A program made the translations under genes and the position numbers. The notes beneath the pieces were generated by a model. The model saw only the letters and a program-made list of their open reading frames with translations, was not told the origin of the DNA and did no database searches. Below, one piece after another: positions 6,822 through 14,631 of a stretch of 16,408 nt of DNA. The DNA lies in NCBI GenBank assembly GCA_944381295.1, contig CALWKP010000076.1:1-16408 (forward strand), read 5' to 3'. Position 1 is the first letter of the stretch, and every line of letters begins with the position of its first letter. This DNA is from an uncultured Clostridia bacterium. Its GTDB lineage: Bacteria > Bacillota > Clostridia > Oscillospirales > Acutalibacteraceae.

Positions 6822-8033
6822 TTAGATAATTTGGTCCAACATGTTTTCAAACGTATATAAACAGACACTCGTTTCAAATTTATTCGGCGGTAATTTTGCC
6901 GTACGGATACTTGGTTCATTTCTGGTTCTAATGGGAACTCGTTCTCTCATAAAAGCTAACGCTGTCTGTAAGACATAAGGATCCACAGTAACTAAGTCTC
7001 CGGAAAGAATAATGCAGTCTGGATCTAAAATATTGCGGATCATCAGCATAGCTCGCCCTAAATAGGTAGCAACGTCCAACAAAATTTCCTGCACCTGAAT
7101 GCTTCCCATCCGGAAAGCTTGAAACGCCATATCAAGAGAAACCTCTCCATGGTTTTCGTCCACCAATGCACGGAAAATAGAACATCCTGATGTTTCTGCA
7201 AGCAACCTTTTTAACCGCTCAATAATATGCGCCTTTTCACAGTAGAACTCGAAACAGCCTCTATTTCCACAATAACATTCCGGACCATTTTCATTGAGGG
7301 ATACATGGCCGATCTCACCAAACATATTATTCTTTCCCTGAAGGATTTTCCCATCAATATAATAGGCTAACCCTACGCCTGGTTCCAAACTCAGAAAGAC
7401 CACACTTCTGCTTCGAAGCTCTTCCGGTAAGAAACGGATTTCATAACTTCCCTGAATCCGAAGCGCAATATCTACAAACACAGGAATCCCTGTTGCATAC
7501 TGAATTGCGCCCGCTAAAGGCAATTGTTTCCATTTGCCTTCCAGCCAGTCTACCCTTCCGTCTGCGGATACCATTCCAGGGACAATTAATGTCATTCCAG
7601 CAATTCTTTTCGTTTTATCTGAGTTTTTCGACAGAAACTCTAAAATGTTATTGACAATTGCGGCTACTACTTCAGATGCATTTCCGTTTTCAATGACCAT
7701 ATTGACAACCGCATCCTGGGATGCTTTGATTTGTCCATTGATATCACAGAGCCGCATATAAATGGTACTGTGGCGGATTCTTACGGATAATATTTCATAA
7801 GCTTTCTCATTGATCCGCACCAATCTTGATTTTCTGCCTACGGAAGAACTTTTTTCATCTGTCTCAACAATTAAGTTTTTCTGTACGAGTTCTGTGATGA
7901 TGAGCGCTACCGTAGCAGGACTGATTCCCAGACGTTTTGACAGTTCTATTCTGGAAATATCTTTATTCAGAAGAATTTCCATCAAAATCATTTTAATATT
8001 GGACTTTTTGCTTTCTACAATAGACGGATTCAT
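6822..8033 (-). CDS. ROK-family transcriptional repressor (XylR/NagC-like)
   Basis: A 403-residue protein. Residues about 12 to 60 form a winged helix-turn-helix (ISRIELSKRLGISPATVALI), followed by a ROK domain from about 80 to 385. The ROK zinc-binding set is intact: H243 in GHVSL and C253, C255, C260 in CYCGNRGC. The phosphate-loop region is present as SLEPGVGLAYYIDGK. The kinase motif that normally reads ENDAN is FVDIAL here (around residue 187 to 191), so the catalytic Asp seems to be lost and the protein should act only as a sugar-sensing regulator. The start has AAAGGA about 12 bases upstream. It probably controls one of the flanking sugar loci; the adjacent LplB-type operon is the nearest candidate. 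Confidence 0.92.
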   Translation of the reverse strand: MNPSIVESKKSNIKMILMEILLNKDISRIELSKRLGISPATVALIITELVQKNLIVETDEKSSSVGRKSRLVRINEKAYEILSVRIRHSTIYMRLCDINGQIKASQDAVVNMVIENGNASEVVAAIVNNILEFLSKNSDKTKRIAGMTLIVPGMVSADGRVDWLEGKWKQLPLAGAIQYATGIPVFVDIALRIQGSYEIRFLPEELRSRSVVFLSLEPGVGLAYYIDGKILQGKNNMFGEIGHVSLNENGPECYCGNRGCFEFYCEKAHIIERLKRLLAETSGCSIFRALVDENHGEVSLDMAFQAFRMGSIQVQEILLDVATYLGRAMLMIRNILDPDCIILSGDLVTVDPYVLQTALAFMRERVPIRTRNEPSIRTAKLPPNKFETSVCLYTFENMLDQII

Positions 8034-8158
8034 TTGTATTCAGTCCTTTCATCGTCACTTCCATTTTAGCAACATAAAAAAACTTGAGAAGACGATTTTC
8101 TCAAAAGGCATAACTAAAATTCTAAATATATGCTAAAGCAATCTAAAATCATTTTCCT

Positions 8159-8191
8159 ATACCACAGCAGTAAAAAAAATAATTGTGGTAT
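8159..8191. repeat. Inverted repeat just downstream of the ROK promoter, operator candidate
   Basis: ATACCACA (8159 to 8166) and TGTGGTAT (8184 to 8191) are perfect inverted arms separated by 17 bases of A-rich DNA. They lie immediately downstream of the -10 box at 8200 to 8205, where a repressor would block transcription; autoregulation by the ROK protein is plausible. It could instead be an RNA hairpin of the 5' leader. Confidence 0.45.
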
Positions 8192-8199
8192 TTATTATC

Positions 8200-8228
8200 A
8201 TTATACTAGAAACAACAGAAGATTCCAT
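8200..8228 (-). promoter_or_regulatory. Candidate promoter of the ROK gene
   Basis: A perfect TATAAT (minus strand, 8205 to 8200) has ATGGAA 17 bases upstream (8228 to 8223), a weak -35 with 3/6 matches. The predicted transcript would have a leader of about 160 bases containing the inverted repeat at 8159 to 8191. Confidence 0.45.
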
Positions 8229-8443
8229 AGATAAACTTAGACAAATATAGTAGAAATTATGAGAAAAGCTTACCAAAACATTTCTAAAAAGGCAAAAATC
8301 TCCTTACGATGACTTTACAAGTCCACTTTATCTTTTCCTAGGAACGAAAAAGGGATACCTTTGCTAACAAAAACTCTTTCAATAAAGTCCTGTTAGTACA
8401 AAAGTATTCCTTCCGCACAAAACAATCATTCTTTTTGCTGACC
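8229..8443. other. Intergenic stretch with short inverted repeats, no gene seen
   Basis: AT-rich and without a believable ORF. Two further inverted repeats are visible: TAGAAAT/ATTTCTA (8251 to 8257 and 8280 to 8286) and CTAACA/TGTTAG (8364 to 8369 and 8391 to 8396). No trace of the N-terminal part of an LplC permease, expected after LplB, was found in either strand. Confidence 0.4.
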
Positions 8444-8484
8444 GGGGAACTTGCCGTCTTTTCTATGGACAAGTTCCCCTTTTC
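8444..8484. terminator. Stem-loop downstream of the LplB-type gene, possible terminator
   Basis: GGGGAACTTG (8444 to 8453) pairs perfectly with CAAGTTCCCC (8470 to 8479), with a 16-base loop. Four to five T residues follow on the plus strand (8480 to 8483) but none on the minus strand. By position it should close the minus-strand operon ending at 8541, yet the T tract points the other way, so the working direction is unclear. Confidence 0.45.
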
Positions 8485-8540
8485 CAATGGATACACTTTT
8501 TAATAATAATTTATTATGCTGTTGAATGAGCCAATCTTTT

Positions 8541-9506
8541 TTACCACAAGGAAGCCCCTGAAACTCTTCTGGAAAGTTTATTCGCAGAAAACACCAAGAT
8601 GAAATTCACGATGGATTGTGTTAGACCAATCGCTGTTGTCAAAGAATACTGGGTCTGTTCAATACCCAAGCGATAGGTATAAGTACTAATAACATCACCA
8701 ACATCATATACCAACGGATTATACAGAAGGAAAATCTGCTCGAACCCAATGGTCACCATCTGTCCAATTTTCAGAATCAACAAAATGCTAATGATCGGCA
8801 ATAATCCCGGAAGAGTGACATGGATTGCCTGTTTAATTTTTCCTGCGCCATCTATTTTCGCCGCTTCATAAAGTTCTGTATCAATGGAGGCAAGCGCGGC
8901 AATATAATACACCGACTGCATTCCAAGTTCTTTCCAGACTGCGGTAAGAACAATGATCATTCGGAAATATTCCTGTTTTGCTAAAAAGTAAATCGGTTCT
9001 CCGCCAAGGGCCTCGATCAGCTTGTTGAGGATCCCGCTGGAGGGAGAAAGCGCCGATACAATAATACTCGCCGCTACTACCCATGAAATGAAGTGCGGCA
9101 AGTAGCTTACCGTTTGGACAACCTTCTTGAATTTATTCGACCAAATCTCATTCAGGAAAATCGCAAAGATAATAGGGATCGGAAACCCTATAACGATCTG
9201 CATCAGGTTGATGACGATCGTATTCTTGAAAACTCTCCAAAAGTTTGGGTCCGTCAAAAACTGCTCAAAATGTTTGAATCCTACCCAATCGCTTCCCCAT
9301 ACATCCTTAAACGGGCTGAAATCCTGAAACGCGATGATAACGCCATAAATCGGGATATAGTGGAACACAAACAGCAAAAACGCCGCCGGCAGAATCAGCA
9401 GATATACCGGGATATCGCGATTGGGTTTGAATTTCAATTTCGCTGTTGGTGGTTTTTCCAGTTTTTTATGCGTCCTTTTCTGGGCGATCGCTTGACTCAT
9501 ACTCAT
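8541..9506 (-). CDS. ABC transporter permease, LplB type
   Basis: A complete 321-residue permease of the LplB/YteP subfamily. The N-terminus is basic and cytoplasmic, the first TM is at about residues 33 to 53, and the subfamily hallmark YIPIYGVIIAFQDFSP follows it. The EAA loop appears as YEAAKIDGAG around residue 214. The C-terminus ends in ASLW, as is common for LplB. The start has AGGAG 8 bases upstream. It lies 67 bases after the binding-protein stop. Such permeases act as a pair with an LplC-type subunit, normally encoded next; here none follows, and a truncated LplC lies 4 kb away in the opposite direction. No ATPase is encoded nearby. Confidence 0.93.
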   Translation of the reverse strand: MSMSQAIAQKRTHKKLEKPPTAKLKFKPNRDIPVYLLILPAAFLLFVFHYIPIYGVIIAFQDFSPFKDVWGSDWVGFKHFEQFLTDPNFWRVFKNTIVINLMQIVIGFPIPIIFAIFLNEIWSNKFKKVVQTVSYLPHFISWVVAASIIVSALSPSSGILNKLIEALGGEPIYFLAKQEYFRMIIVLTAVWKELGMQSVYYIAALASIDTELYEAAKIDGAGKIKQAIHVTLPGLLPIISILLILKIGQMVTIGFEQIFLLYNPLVYDVGDVISTYTYRLGIEQTQYSLTTAIGLTQSIVNFILVFSANKLSRRVSGASLW

Positions 9507-9539
9507 ACCAATTCTCCTAATCCCATGGATATTCAGGAT

Positions 9540-9567
9540 AAGACCGAGGAGATCCCTCCCCGGTCTT
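9540..9567 (-). other. Stem-loop between binding-protein and permease genes
   Basis: AAGACCG/CGGTCTT (7 pairs), one mismatch, then GGAG/CTCC around a 4-base loop, starting 6 bases after the binding-protein stop. On the minus strand no T tract follows, so it is probably an mRNA-protecting hairpin that favours the binding protein over the permease, as known for malE-malF. On the plus strand GTTTTCTT follows. Confidence 0.55.
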
Positions 9568-9573
9568 GTTTTC

Positions 9574-11214
9574 TTATTCTATGCCATACTTTTCTTTGCA
9601 TTCCGGCAATTTCTCATTGAATTCATCGGTGATGCTTTGATATTTTTCCACCAGGCTCTGCCGCTGCTGGTCGAATTCATCCATGCTGATTTCACCCATG
9701 ATCGCCTTCAACAGAATACTTTGCTGTTCTGCAATGGCTTCTTTGGTCTTGCTGTTTGCTTCGCTGGAAAGCGGGATCAATGTTTCCATCGTGGTTCCAG
9801 CTACGGCAACAGGCGCATACCCGATTTTTCCATACTCTGCATTGTAAAGATCGTCAAACGCCTTTTCGTATTCTGCTTTGTATGCCTCTTTAAATTCATC
9901 GGTCTCCTTCATAGCCGCAATCGAAAGTTCGCCTTTTACCTTGATCTTATCCAAGGGATTGTAAGAGAACATTACGCCGTACACATTCCGCCAGTTAGAA
10001 TCTGAATATGCTGTTGCATCAAAAACCTTTTCCCCGTTTTCCACAGTATATTCTATCCCTTCACGGCCATTCGTCACCAAATCCAGGACTTCGTCGCTCA
10101 GGAACGCTTCAATGACTCTGGCTGCCGCATCAGGGCTCTGCGTCTGGGAACTGATCGCAATCCCCTGGTTGCCCACCACCTTTTTCGGCACATACATCTG
10201 ATAAGGATCCAAGCTTTCCGGATCTTCAAAAGGCCACTGTACAGGAATAAATTCCACATGCTGTACATTATTCATAGACAGAAGATCTATGGAGCCGGGA
10301 ACAGATGCTAAACTAGCAGAAACTAACAAAACATTATTATTTCTTCTCTTATCTGTATATGTCTGCTGCGTAGTTGTTGCAAATTCCTGGTCAAGAAGGC
10401 CTTCGGCCAACAGTTCCTGCGCAAATGTAACCGCTTTTTCCAAATTGGGGTTCTCAAATACATTCGCAACCTTGCCATCAATATACTGCCATCCCCATCC
10501 ATTATCGCAGCCGAACGGCTTAAACAGGAATTGCATGTAGTTCGTCATGCCCATGGAAGTATACATGATCGCATCCGGGAATTCTTGCTTTACTTGTTTC
10601 ATTGCTTCAACCCACTCATCGAGTGTCGATGGAATGGTGGTAACACCGGCTGCCTTCAACATATCATTTCTGACTAAAAGGTGCCATCCATCTTCTGTTG
10701 GCAACGACCGCAGCAGATACAAATTTCCGTCGTCAGCTTTGCTGGCTTCCAGCATAGCTTCATTATACTTTTCAGACAACACAGCGGAGTTGGCTACAAT
10801 TTCACTCAGCTCCAAAAAAGCTCCGTCTTTCCCATACTGGTTCATATCTGCAATCGTATTGTGGATGACGATATCCGGAATGCTCCCGGAGGACATCATC
10901 AAATTAAACTTTGTTTTCAGATCGGCATATGCCGGTACAGTAACTTCGGTAAATTCCACATTTGCCAATTCTGCAATTTTATTGATAATATCATTATTCT
11001 TATAATCGAATTTATCAGGGATGCTTCCGGTACCTCCGGTATGATGGAACATCGTTAACTTTGCTTTCTCGGTACTAGAGGACTCTGAAGCGGTAGAATT
11101 GTCCCCTTCTGAGGCCGCCGAACTTGTGGGTGCATTGGATGAAGTACATGCCGACAAGAGAAACATTAACGTGAGCAGAAGTGCTAGAACACCAGTTAAC
11201 TTTTTCTTTACCAT
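9574..11214 (-). CDS. ABC transporter substrate-binding lipoprotein, LplA type
   Basis: A 546-residue extracellular binding protein. Residues 1 to 22 form a lipoprotein signal ending in LLSA before Cys23, followed by a Ser/Thr-rich linker. Its length and the partner LplB permease fit the LplA/YtcQ group that binds oligosaccharides. The ATG at 11214 is chosen: it has GGGGAGG 7 bases upstream and gives a proper signal peptide. A longer reading from 11283 would start inside the predicted -35 box and is rejected. The motif GCDNGWGWQYIDG and the repeated acidic/aromatic surface fit this family. It has its own promoter after the truncated AraC gene. The ligand is not known. Confidence 0.92.
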   Translation of the reverse strand: MVKKKLTGVLALLLTLMFLLSACTSSNAPTSSAASEGDNSTASESSSTEKAKLTMFHHTGGTGSIPDKFDYKNNDIINKIAELANVEFTEVTVPAYADLKTKFNLMMSSGSIPDIVIHNTIADMNQYGKDGAFLELSEIVANSAVLSEKYNEAMLEASKADDGNLYLLRSLPTEDGWHLLVRNDMLKAAGVTTIPSTLDEWVEAMKQVKQEFPDAIMYTSMGMTNYMQFLFKPFGCDNGWGWQYIDGKVANVFENPNLEKAVTFAQELLAEGLLDQEFATTTQQTYTDKRRNNNVLLVSASLASVPGSIDLLSMNNVQHVEFIPVQWPFEDPESLDPYQMYVPKKVVGNQGIAISSQTQSPDAAARVIEAFLSDEVLDLVTNGREGIEYTVENGEKVFDATAYSDSNWRNVYGVMFSYNPLDKIKVKGELSIAAMKETDEFKEAYKAEYEKAFDDLYNAEYGKIGYAPVAVAGTTMETLIPLSSEANSKTKEAIAEQQSILLKAIMGEISMDEFDQQRQSLVEKYQSITDEFNEKLPECKEKYGIE

Positions 11215-11254
11215 TATTGATCCTCCCCTAAAATTTGTTTGGAATTCTACTTTT

Positions 11255-11283
11255 TTTATACACTCCTTCAAGTCTTGTTTCAA
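11255..11283 (-). promoter_or_regulatory. Promoter of the LplA/LplB operon
   Basis: On the minus strand TTGAAA (11283 to 11278) and TATAAA (11260 to 11255) are separated by exactly 17 bases, 5/6 and 5/6 matches to the sigma-A consensus. Transcription would start near 11248, about 34 bases before the ATG at 11214. Confidence 0.7.
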
Positions 11284-11301
11284 TGTTAGAATTTAGCACA
11301 T

Positions 11302-11339
11302 AAAAAAACGTAACCTCATAAAACTTTCATGTAGTTTAC
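11302..11339 (-). terminator. Weak intrinsic terminator of the truncated AraC gene
   Basis: The minus-strand stem GTAA-CT-CAT pairs with ATG-AG-TTAC (11339 to 11310), with one mismatch and one bulge, and is followed by seven T residues (11308 to 11302). It begins at the stop codon of the regulator gene and precedes the promoter of the next operon. The stem is weak in G-C pairs. Confidence 0.5.
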
Positions 11340-12694
11340 ACAACCACTTTGGGAGAAGAATCTTCTTGATACGAATCTGTTTCTCCAAGCTGCAATCGAT
11401 AAGTATTGGGGGTATATCCGAATTGCTTCTTAAACTTGCTGATAAAATATTGCGGTGTCGAATATCCTAATTCTCTTGAGATCTCTTCAATCTTCATATC
11501 TGTCTCAAGCAGCAGTTTTCTTCCATACTGCATTTTTAAACTCGTCACATAAGCCACAAAAGTAATATTGCATTCATTATGAAAATATCTGCTTAAATAA
11601 TTGGGACTGATATTGAGATATTTTGCGACAGTTTCGAGTGAGAGTTGCGGATCGATAAGATTTTCTGAAATATACTTTTTGGCCCGGTTAATAATAATCG
11701 ATTCTTCTCTATCTTTTTGTGAATCCATATCGTTTTTTTCCAAAAGCAATTGTTTCATGCTTTGCGAAAAATCGTCCAAATTGGAGAAATCTTTGGTTGG
11801 ATCTTGAGAAATCCCATTACCACTTTCTTTTCCATAAATAAATTGATTCAGTGCAGCCGTCAAAGGCAGCAATACCGATTGCACGGCCTGCCAGCTACAT
11901 TGTTCCGAACGCAAAGATCCGATAACCGCGTCAAAATCAGATAGGATCTTATGATAATTTTCACACTTTAAGGAGTTCCTCATGTTATTTACTAATAACT
12001 CGTGTGAATAAGGAGTATTCTCATATACTTCAATTTCCTGATAGGTAAAAATATGTTTATCTGGATATAAGTAGCTGTATGCAAGCCCTCTCACAATTTT
12101 TTCGCAGGAATTCGACACTTGAAAAATGTTATCCACTTCAGGCCCTATGACCATATACGCAGTAACATTTTCGCTCGCTTCATTGACTGCATTGATACAG
12201 ATATCCGGCAGGATTCTATTGCCACAGTTGTAATTCAGAAAGACATAGAACAAATCCCCATCATGATATACTGTCCCCGTAGAAAAATCTGTATTGATAC
12301 ATTTTTCGATAATTGCTTCTGCTTTCGTTTCTTCATATTCTTCATTTTCTTTTATACTGTTATCTTTCCAAACAAATTTCAACGCCAAAACACAGAATTT
12401 GGGGTATGGAAAATCTACTTTGAGGGCCTTCATTTTCTTGGTGATCTCTTCGGCAGTTGCGGACTTGTTTGAAAAGAGCCATGTGACAAAATTATTGGTC
12501 AGCATAGGGGATAATTCCTTCATCTCCAGCTCTTTGAGTGCCATGATTTCGGACAAATCATCCAGCGTTTTGTTGATGAGGGAATATTCATTTTGAATTT
12601 TAGATCCTGTAGTATAGGGGATTCCGCTGCATTTCGCCGCCAGTTGGCGCAGCGGCTTTGACAAACGTTTCGCCGCAAACAGTGAAAGAAGCGC
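11336..12694 (-). pseudogene. YesN-like AraC-family regulator, 5'-truncated
   Basis: The reading frame is open from the stop at 12703 to 11338 and lacks an ATG at its head; the only near start is TTG at 12664 with no ribosome binding site. From about 12694 it reads ALLSLFAAKRLSKPLRQLAAK, the end of the second membrane segment and the following linker of membrane-bound AraC regulators that pair with LplABC transporters. The C-terminal 100 residues hold two helix-turn-helix units (LSLETVAKYLNISPNYLSRYF and KIEEISRELGYSTPQYF) of the AraC class. About 300 residues (first TM, outer Cache-like sensor, most of the second TM) are missing compared with the family's 700 to 780. It was probably the activator of the adjacent transporter. 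It is likely inactive as a sensor. Confidence 0.8.
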
Positions 12695-12700
12695 ACTACC
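12686..12700. other. Head-to-head junction between two 5'-truncated genes
   Basis: Within this short interval the minus-strand AraC homology begins (leftward) and the plus-strand LplC homology begins (rightward). There is no spacer, no promoter and no start codon between them. Neither missing 5' part was found elsewhere in the window. It is a rearrangement breakpoint or an assembly joint. Confidence 0.75.
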
Positions 12701-13303
12701 TTAGCTGCCTACGGCCTTTCCAAAGACTTTTATGGAAAGAAAGTGGTCAATTACTTTTTCATCATCACCATGTATTTTTCCGGCGGATTGATCCCCATGT
12801 ACCTGTTAGTTTCCAAATATCTGGGACTGCGCGATTCCCTTCTCGCCTATTTCCTTCCATATCTGGTCAACGTGTTCTATCTCATCGTTTTGAGGACACA
12901 GATCGAAACCCTTCCCTCCAGCCTTATGGAGGCTGCTCGTGTGGATGGCGCCGGCGAATATCAGATCCTCTTCCGCATCGTCTTCCCGCTGCTTACCCCG
13001 ACCATCGCTGCCGTATCTATGTTCATTGCTTTGAACAAATGGAATATGTGGTATCCGGTTTTGCTCTATTCCACAAAATCAGATACCTGGACCCTTCAAT
13101 ATTTCCTCCGGGCAATGGTATTCGATCAGACTCTTGCTGCCATGTCCAATCCGGATTATGGCTCTGACCCAAACAGCCTGATTTCTCCACTCAACTTCCA
13201 AAATGCTTCCATTGTTCTGGTTGCCGCTCCTATCGTCTGTATCTATCCTTTTGTCCAAAAGTATTTTGTAAAGGACATTATTGCAGGTGCTGTAAAAGGA
13301 TAA
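12695..13303 (+). pseudogene. ABC transporter permease, LplC type, 5'-truncated
   Basis: The frame is open from just after TGA at 12683 to the stop at 13303. Homology to LplC/YtcP permeases begins at TTLAAYGLSKDFYG (about 12695), that is inside the second membrane segment, so about 90 to 100 N-terminal residues including TM1 are absent. Conserved parts that remain are MYFSGGLIPMYLL, the EAA loop EAARVDGAGEYQILF, LNKWNMWYPVLLY and the C-terminal IIAGAVKG. A GTG at 12743 could start a shorter product, but it lies inside conserved sequence and has no good ribosome binding site. It should be the partner of an LplB subunit, perhaps the one at 8541 to 9506. It lies 82 bases before the YjbQ operon in the same direction. 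Confidence 0.85.
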
Positions 13304-13313
13304 TAAAACCTTT

Positions 13314-13342
13314 TTTCCACATTGTTTTTGTTTCCTTATAAA
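13314..13342 (+). promoter_or_regulatory. Candidate promoter of the YjbQ operon
   Basis: TTTCCA (13314 to 13319, 4/6) and TATAAA (13337 to 13342, 5/6) with a 17-base spacer would start transcription near 13349, before the ribosome binding site AAAGGAG at about 13369. If real, the operon is independent of the broken permease gene. The area is T-rich, so chance matches are easy. Confidence 0.4.
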
Positions 13343-13385
13343 AGATTTCTACTTCATAGAAGAAAACAAAGGAGAATCAGTTGTT

Positions 13386-13886
13386 ATGAAAATGTTCCAG
13401 GAAAGTATTACCGTCCAGTCGGAAGGACTGCATCCCACATTCCACGACATCACCGCACAGGTAAAGGACATCCTTGCACGTTCCGGTATTCAAAACGGTA
13501 TCCTCACGATCTATTCCCATCATACTACCTGTTCTGTCATGGTTCAGGAATGTTCCCACGATAAGACTTATTTTGGTCCGGAATATTTGCAGCAAGACCT
13601 TTGCAATTTAATGGAAAAATTAATCCCGACCTGCCGTGTACAGAACCAATATATGCATCCCGGCCCGGAGCACATTAAATTCGGTGAGGCGGCTGGAGAT
13701 CCCGGACCATGGGCCAGCCTGAATACAGACGCACATCTGAGAAGCTGTTTGTTCGGACGCTCCGAAACCATTCAGGTAGAAAACGGCGCCCTGGATTTGG
13801 GAGAATTTGGATTTACTTACTTTATCGACTGGGATCAGGTACGTGCCCGCACCCGCGTTGTGAAAGTCACCGTGATCGGTGAATAA
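13386..13886 (+). CDS. yjbQ: YjbQ-family protein (UPF0047), copy 1
   Basis: A complete 166-residue cytoplasmic protein of the YjbQ/UPF0047 family. It carries the full set of conserved pocket motifs: HHTTCS at residues 45 to 50, NTDAHLRS at 113 to 120 and GRSE at 124 to 127. The E. coli member has been described as a secondary thiamine-phosphate synthase; the physiological role is unsettled, and the name used in databases comes from that activity. The start has GGAG 11 bases upstream; an ATG two codons later is also possible. It is followed by a TIM-like isomerase and a second YjbQ copy, which points to a role in sugar phosphate chemistry rather than thiamine synthesis. No thiamine gene or TPP riboswitch is nearby. 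Confidence 0.93.
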   Translation: MKMFQESITVQSEGLHPTFHDITAQVKDILARSGIQNGILTIYSHHTTCSVMVQECSHDKTYFGPEYLQQDLCNLMEKLIPTCRVQNQYMHPGPEHIKFGEAAGDPGPWASLNTDAHLRSCLFGRSETIQVENGALDLGEFGFTYFIDWDQVRARTRVVKVTVIGE

Positions 13887-13916
13887 GTCAGATCATGCAG
13901 CAAGAAGGTGTTGGGG

Positions 13917-14618
13917 ATGAGTTTAAACATACGTGTCCCATTTTTCGAAGTTGGCGTAAAAAATTATATTTACGGGGATGCGGTATTGGATTTGGCCATT
14001 GCCGCCGATAAGGCCGCGCAAAAATATGATATCGACGTTCTGTTTACCGCGCCGTACACCGAAATACGTCGGGTTGCGGAACATACTACCCATTTGATCG
14101 TTTTAGCACCCTATATGGATACTTTGCGTCCTGGCCGCGGCCAGGCGGATGTGCTGCCCGAAGCGATCAAAGCTGCGGGCGCAAAAGGGGTCACGGTAAA
14201 CCATTGCGAACGTCCCATGACCCTTCCCGCGATAAAAAAGACAATCGACCGTGCCCACGAATTGGGAATGTTTGTTTTTGCCTGTGCCGACACCATTGCA
14301 GAATCCCAGGCGATCGCGCAGCTGCATCCGGATATCATCAATCCGGAGCCCACAGAATTGATTGGTTCTGGAAATACCAGCGACATGGGTTATGTTCGGG
14401 AATCCGTTCGGGTCATCAAAGCGATCTATCCGGATATTCTTGTGGAACAGGCTGCCGGTATTACCAACGCACAGCAGGTTTATGATTTTATTATGGCTGG
14501 TTCGGATGCCGCCGGCGCTGCATCGGGTATTGTCAATGCTGCGGACCCGTTCCGGACTTTAGAAGAGATGATCTGTGCCGTGAGAAGAGCGGCCGACGAT
14601 CTCAAGAAACTGAAATAA
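13917..14618 (+). CDS. Triose-phosphate-isomerase-like protein (archaeal-TIM type)
   Basis: 233 residues from the ATG at 13917, which has AAGGTG about 8 bases upstream; a GTG at 13908 would add three residues. The fold signatures match the short archaeal-type TIM: K15 (in VKNY), H96 (in NHCER), E144 (in NPEPTELIG) and phosphate-binding GSGN, AGITN and ASGIV segments near residues 150, 182 and 203. The usual Asn two residues before the catalytic Lys is Gly13 here, so it is probably not the glycolytic enzyme. Related TIM-like enzymes isomerise other short sugar phosphates, for example tetrulose phosphates in erythritol use. It stands between two YjbQ genes (13 bases before the second) and upstream of an FGGY kinase, fitting an isomerase of a kinase product. 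Confidence 0.88.
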   Translation: MSLNIRVPFFEVGVKNYIYGDAVLDLAIAADKAAQKYDIDVLFTAPYTEIRRVAEHTTHLIVLAPYMDTLRPGRGQADVLPEAIKAAGAKGVTVNHCERPMTLPAIKKTIDRAHELGMFVFACADTIAESQAIAQLHPDIINPEPTELIGSGNTSDMGYVRESVRVIKAIYPDILVEQAAGITNAQQVYDFIMAGSDAAGAASGIVNAADPFRTLEEMICAVRRAADDLKKLK

Positions 14619-14631
14619 TTAGGAGGCTCCC

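Noticed and set aside
11215..11283. Upstream extension of the LplA-type gene to 11283
   Set aside because: It would begin inside the -35 box and put 23 residues before an otherwise perfect lipoprotein signal peptide.
12613..12656. GC-rich hairpin (CCGCTG...CAGCGG with CGCC/GGCG) near the gene joint, as a recombination site
   Set aside because: It lies fully inside conserved AraC coding sequence (PLRQLAAK region) and not at the joint, so it is explained by codon choice.
12743..13303. LplC-type gene as a complete 186-residue permease starting at GTG 12743
   Set aside because: Family conservation continues in frame upstream to about 12,695, and the product would lack TM1 and part of TM2.
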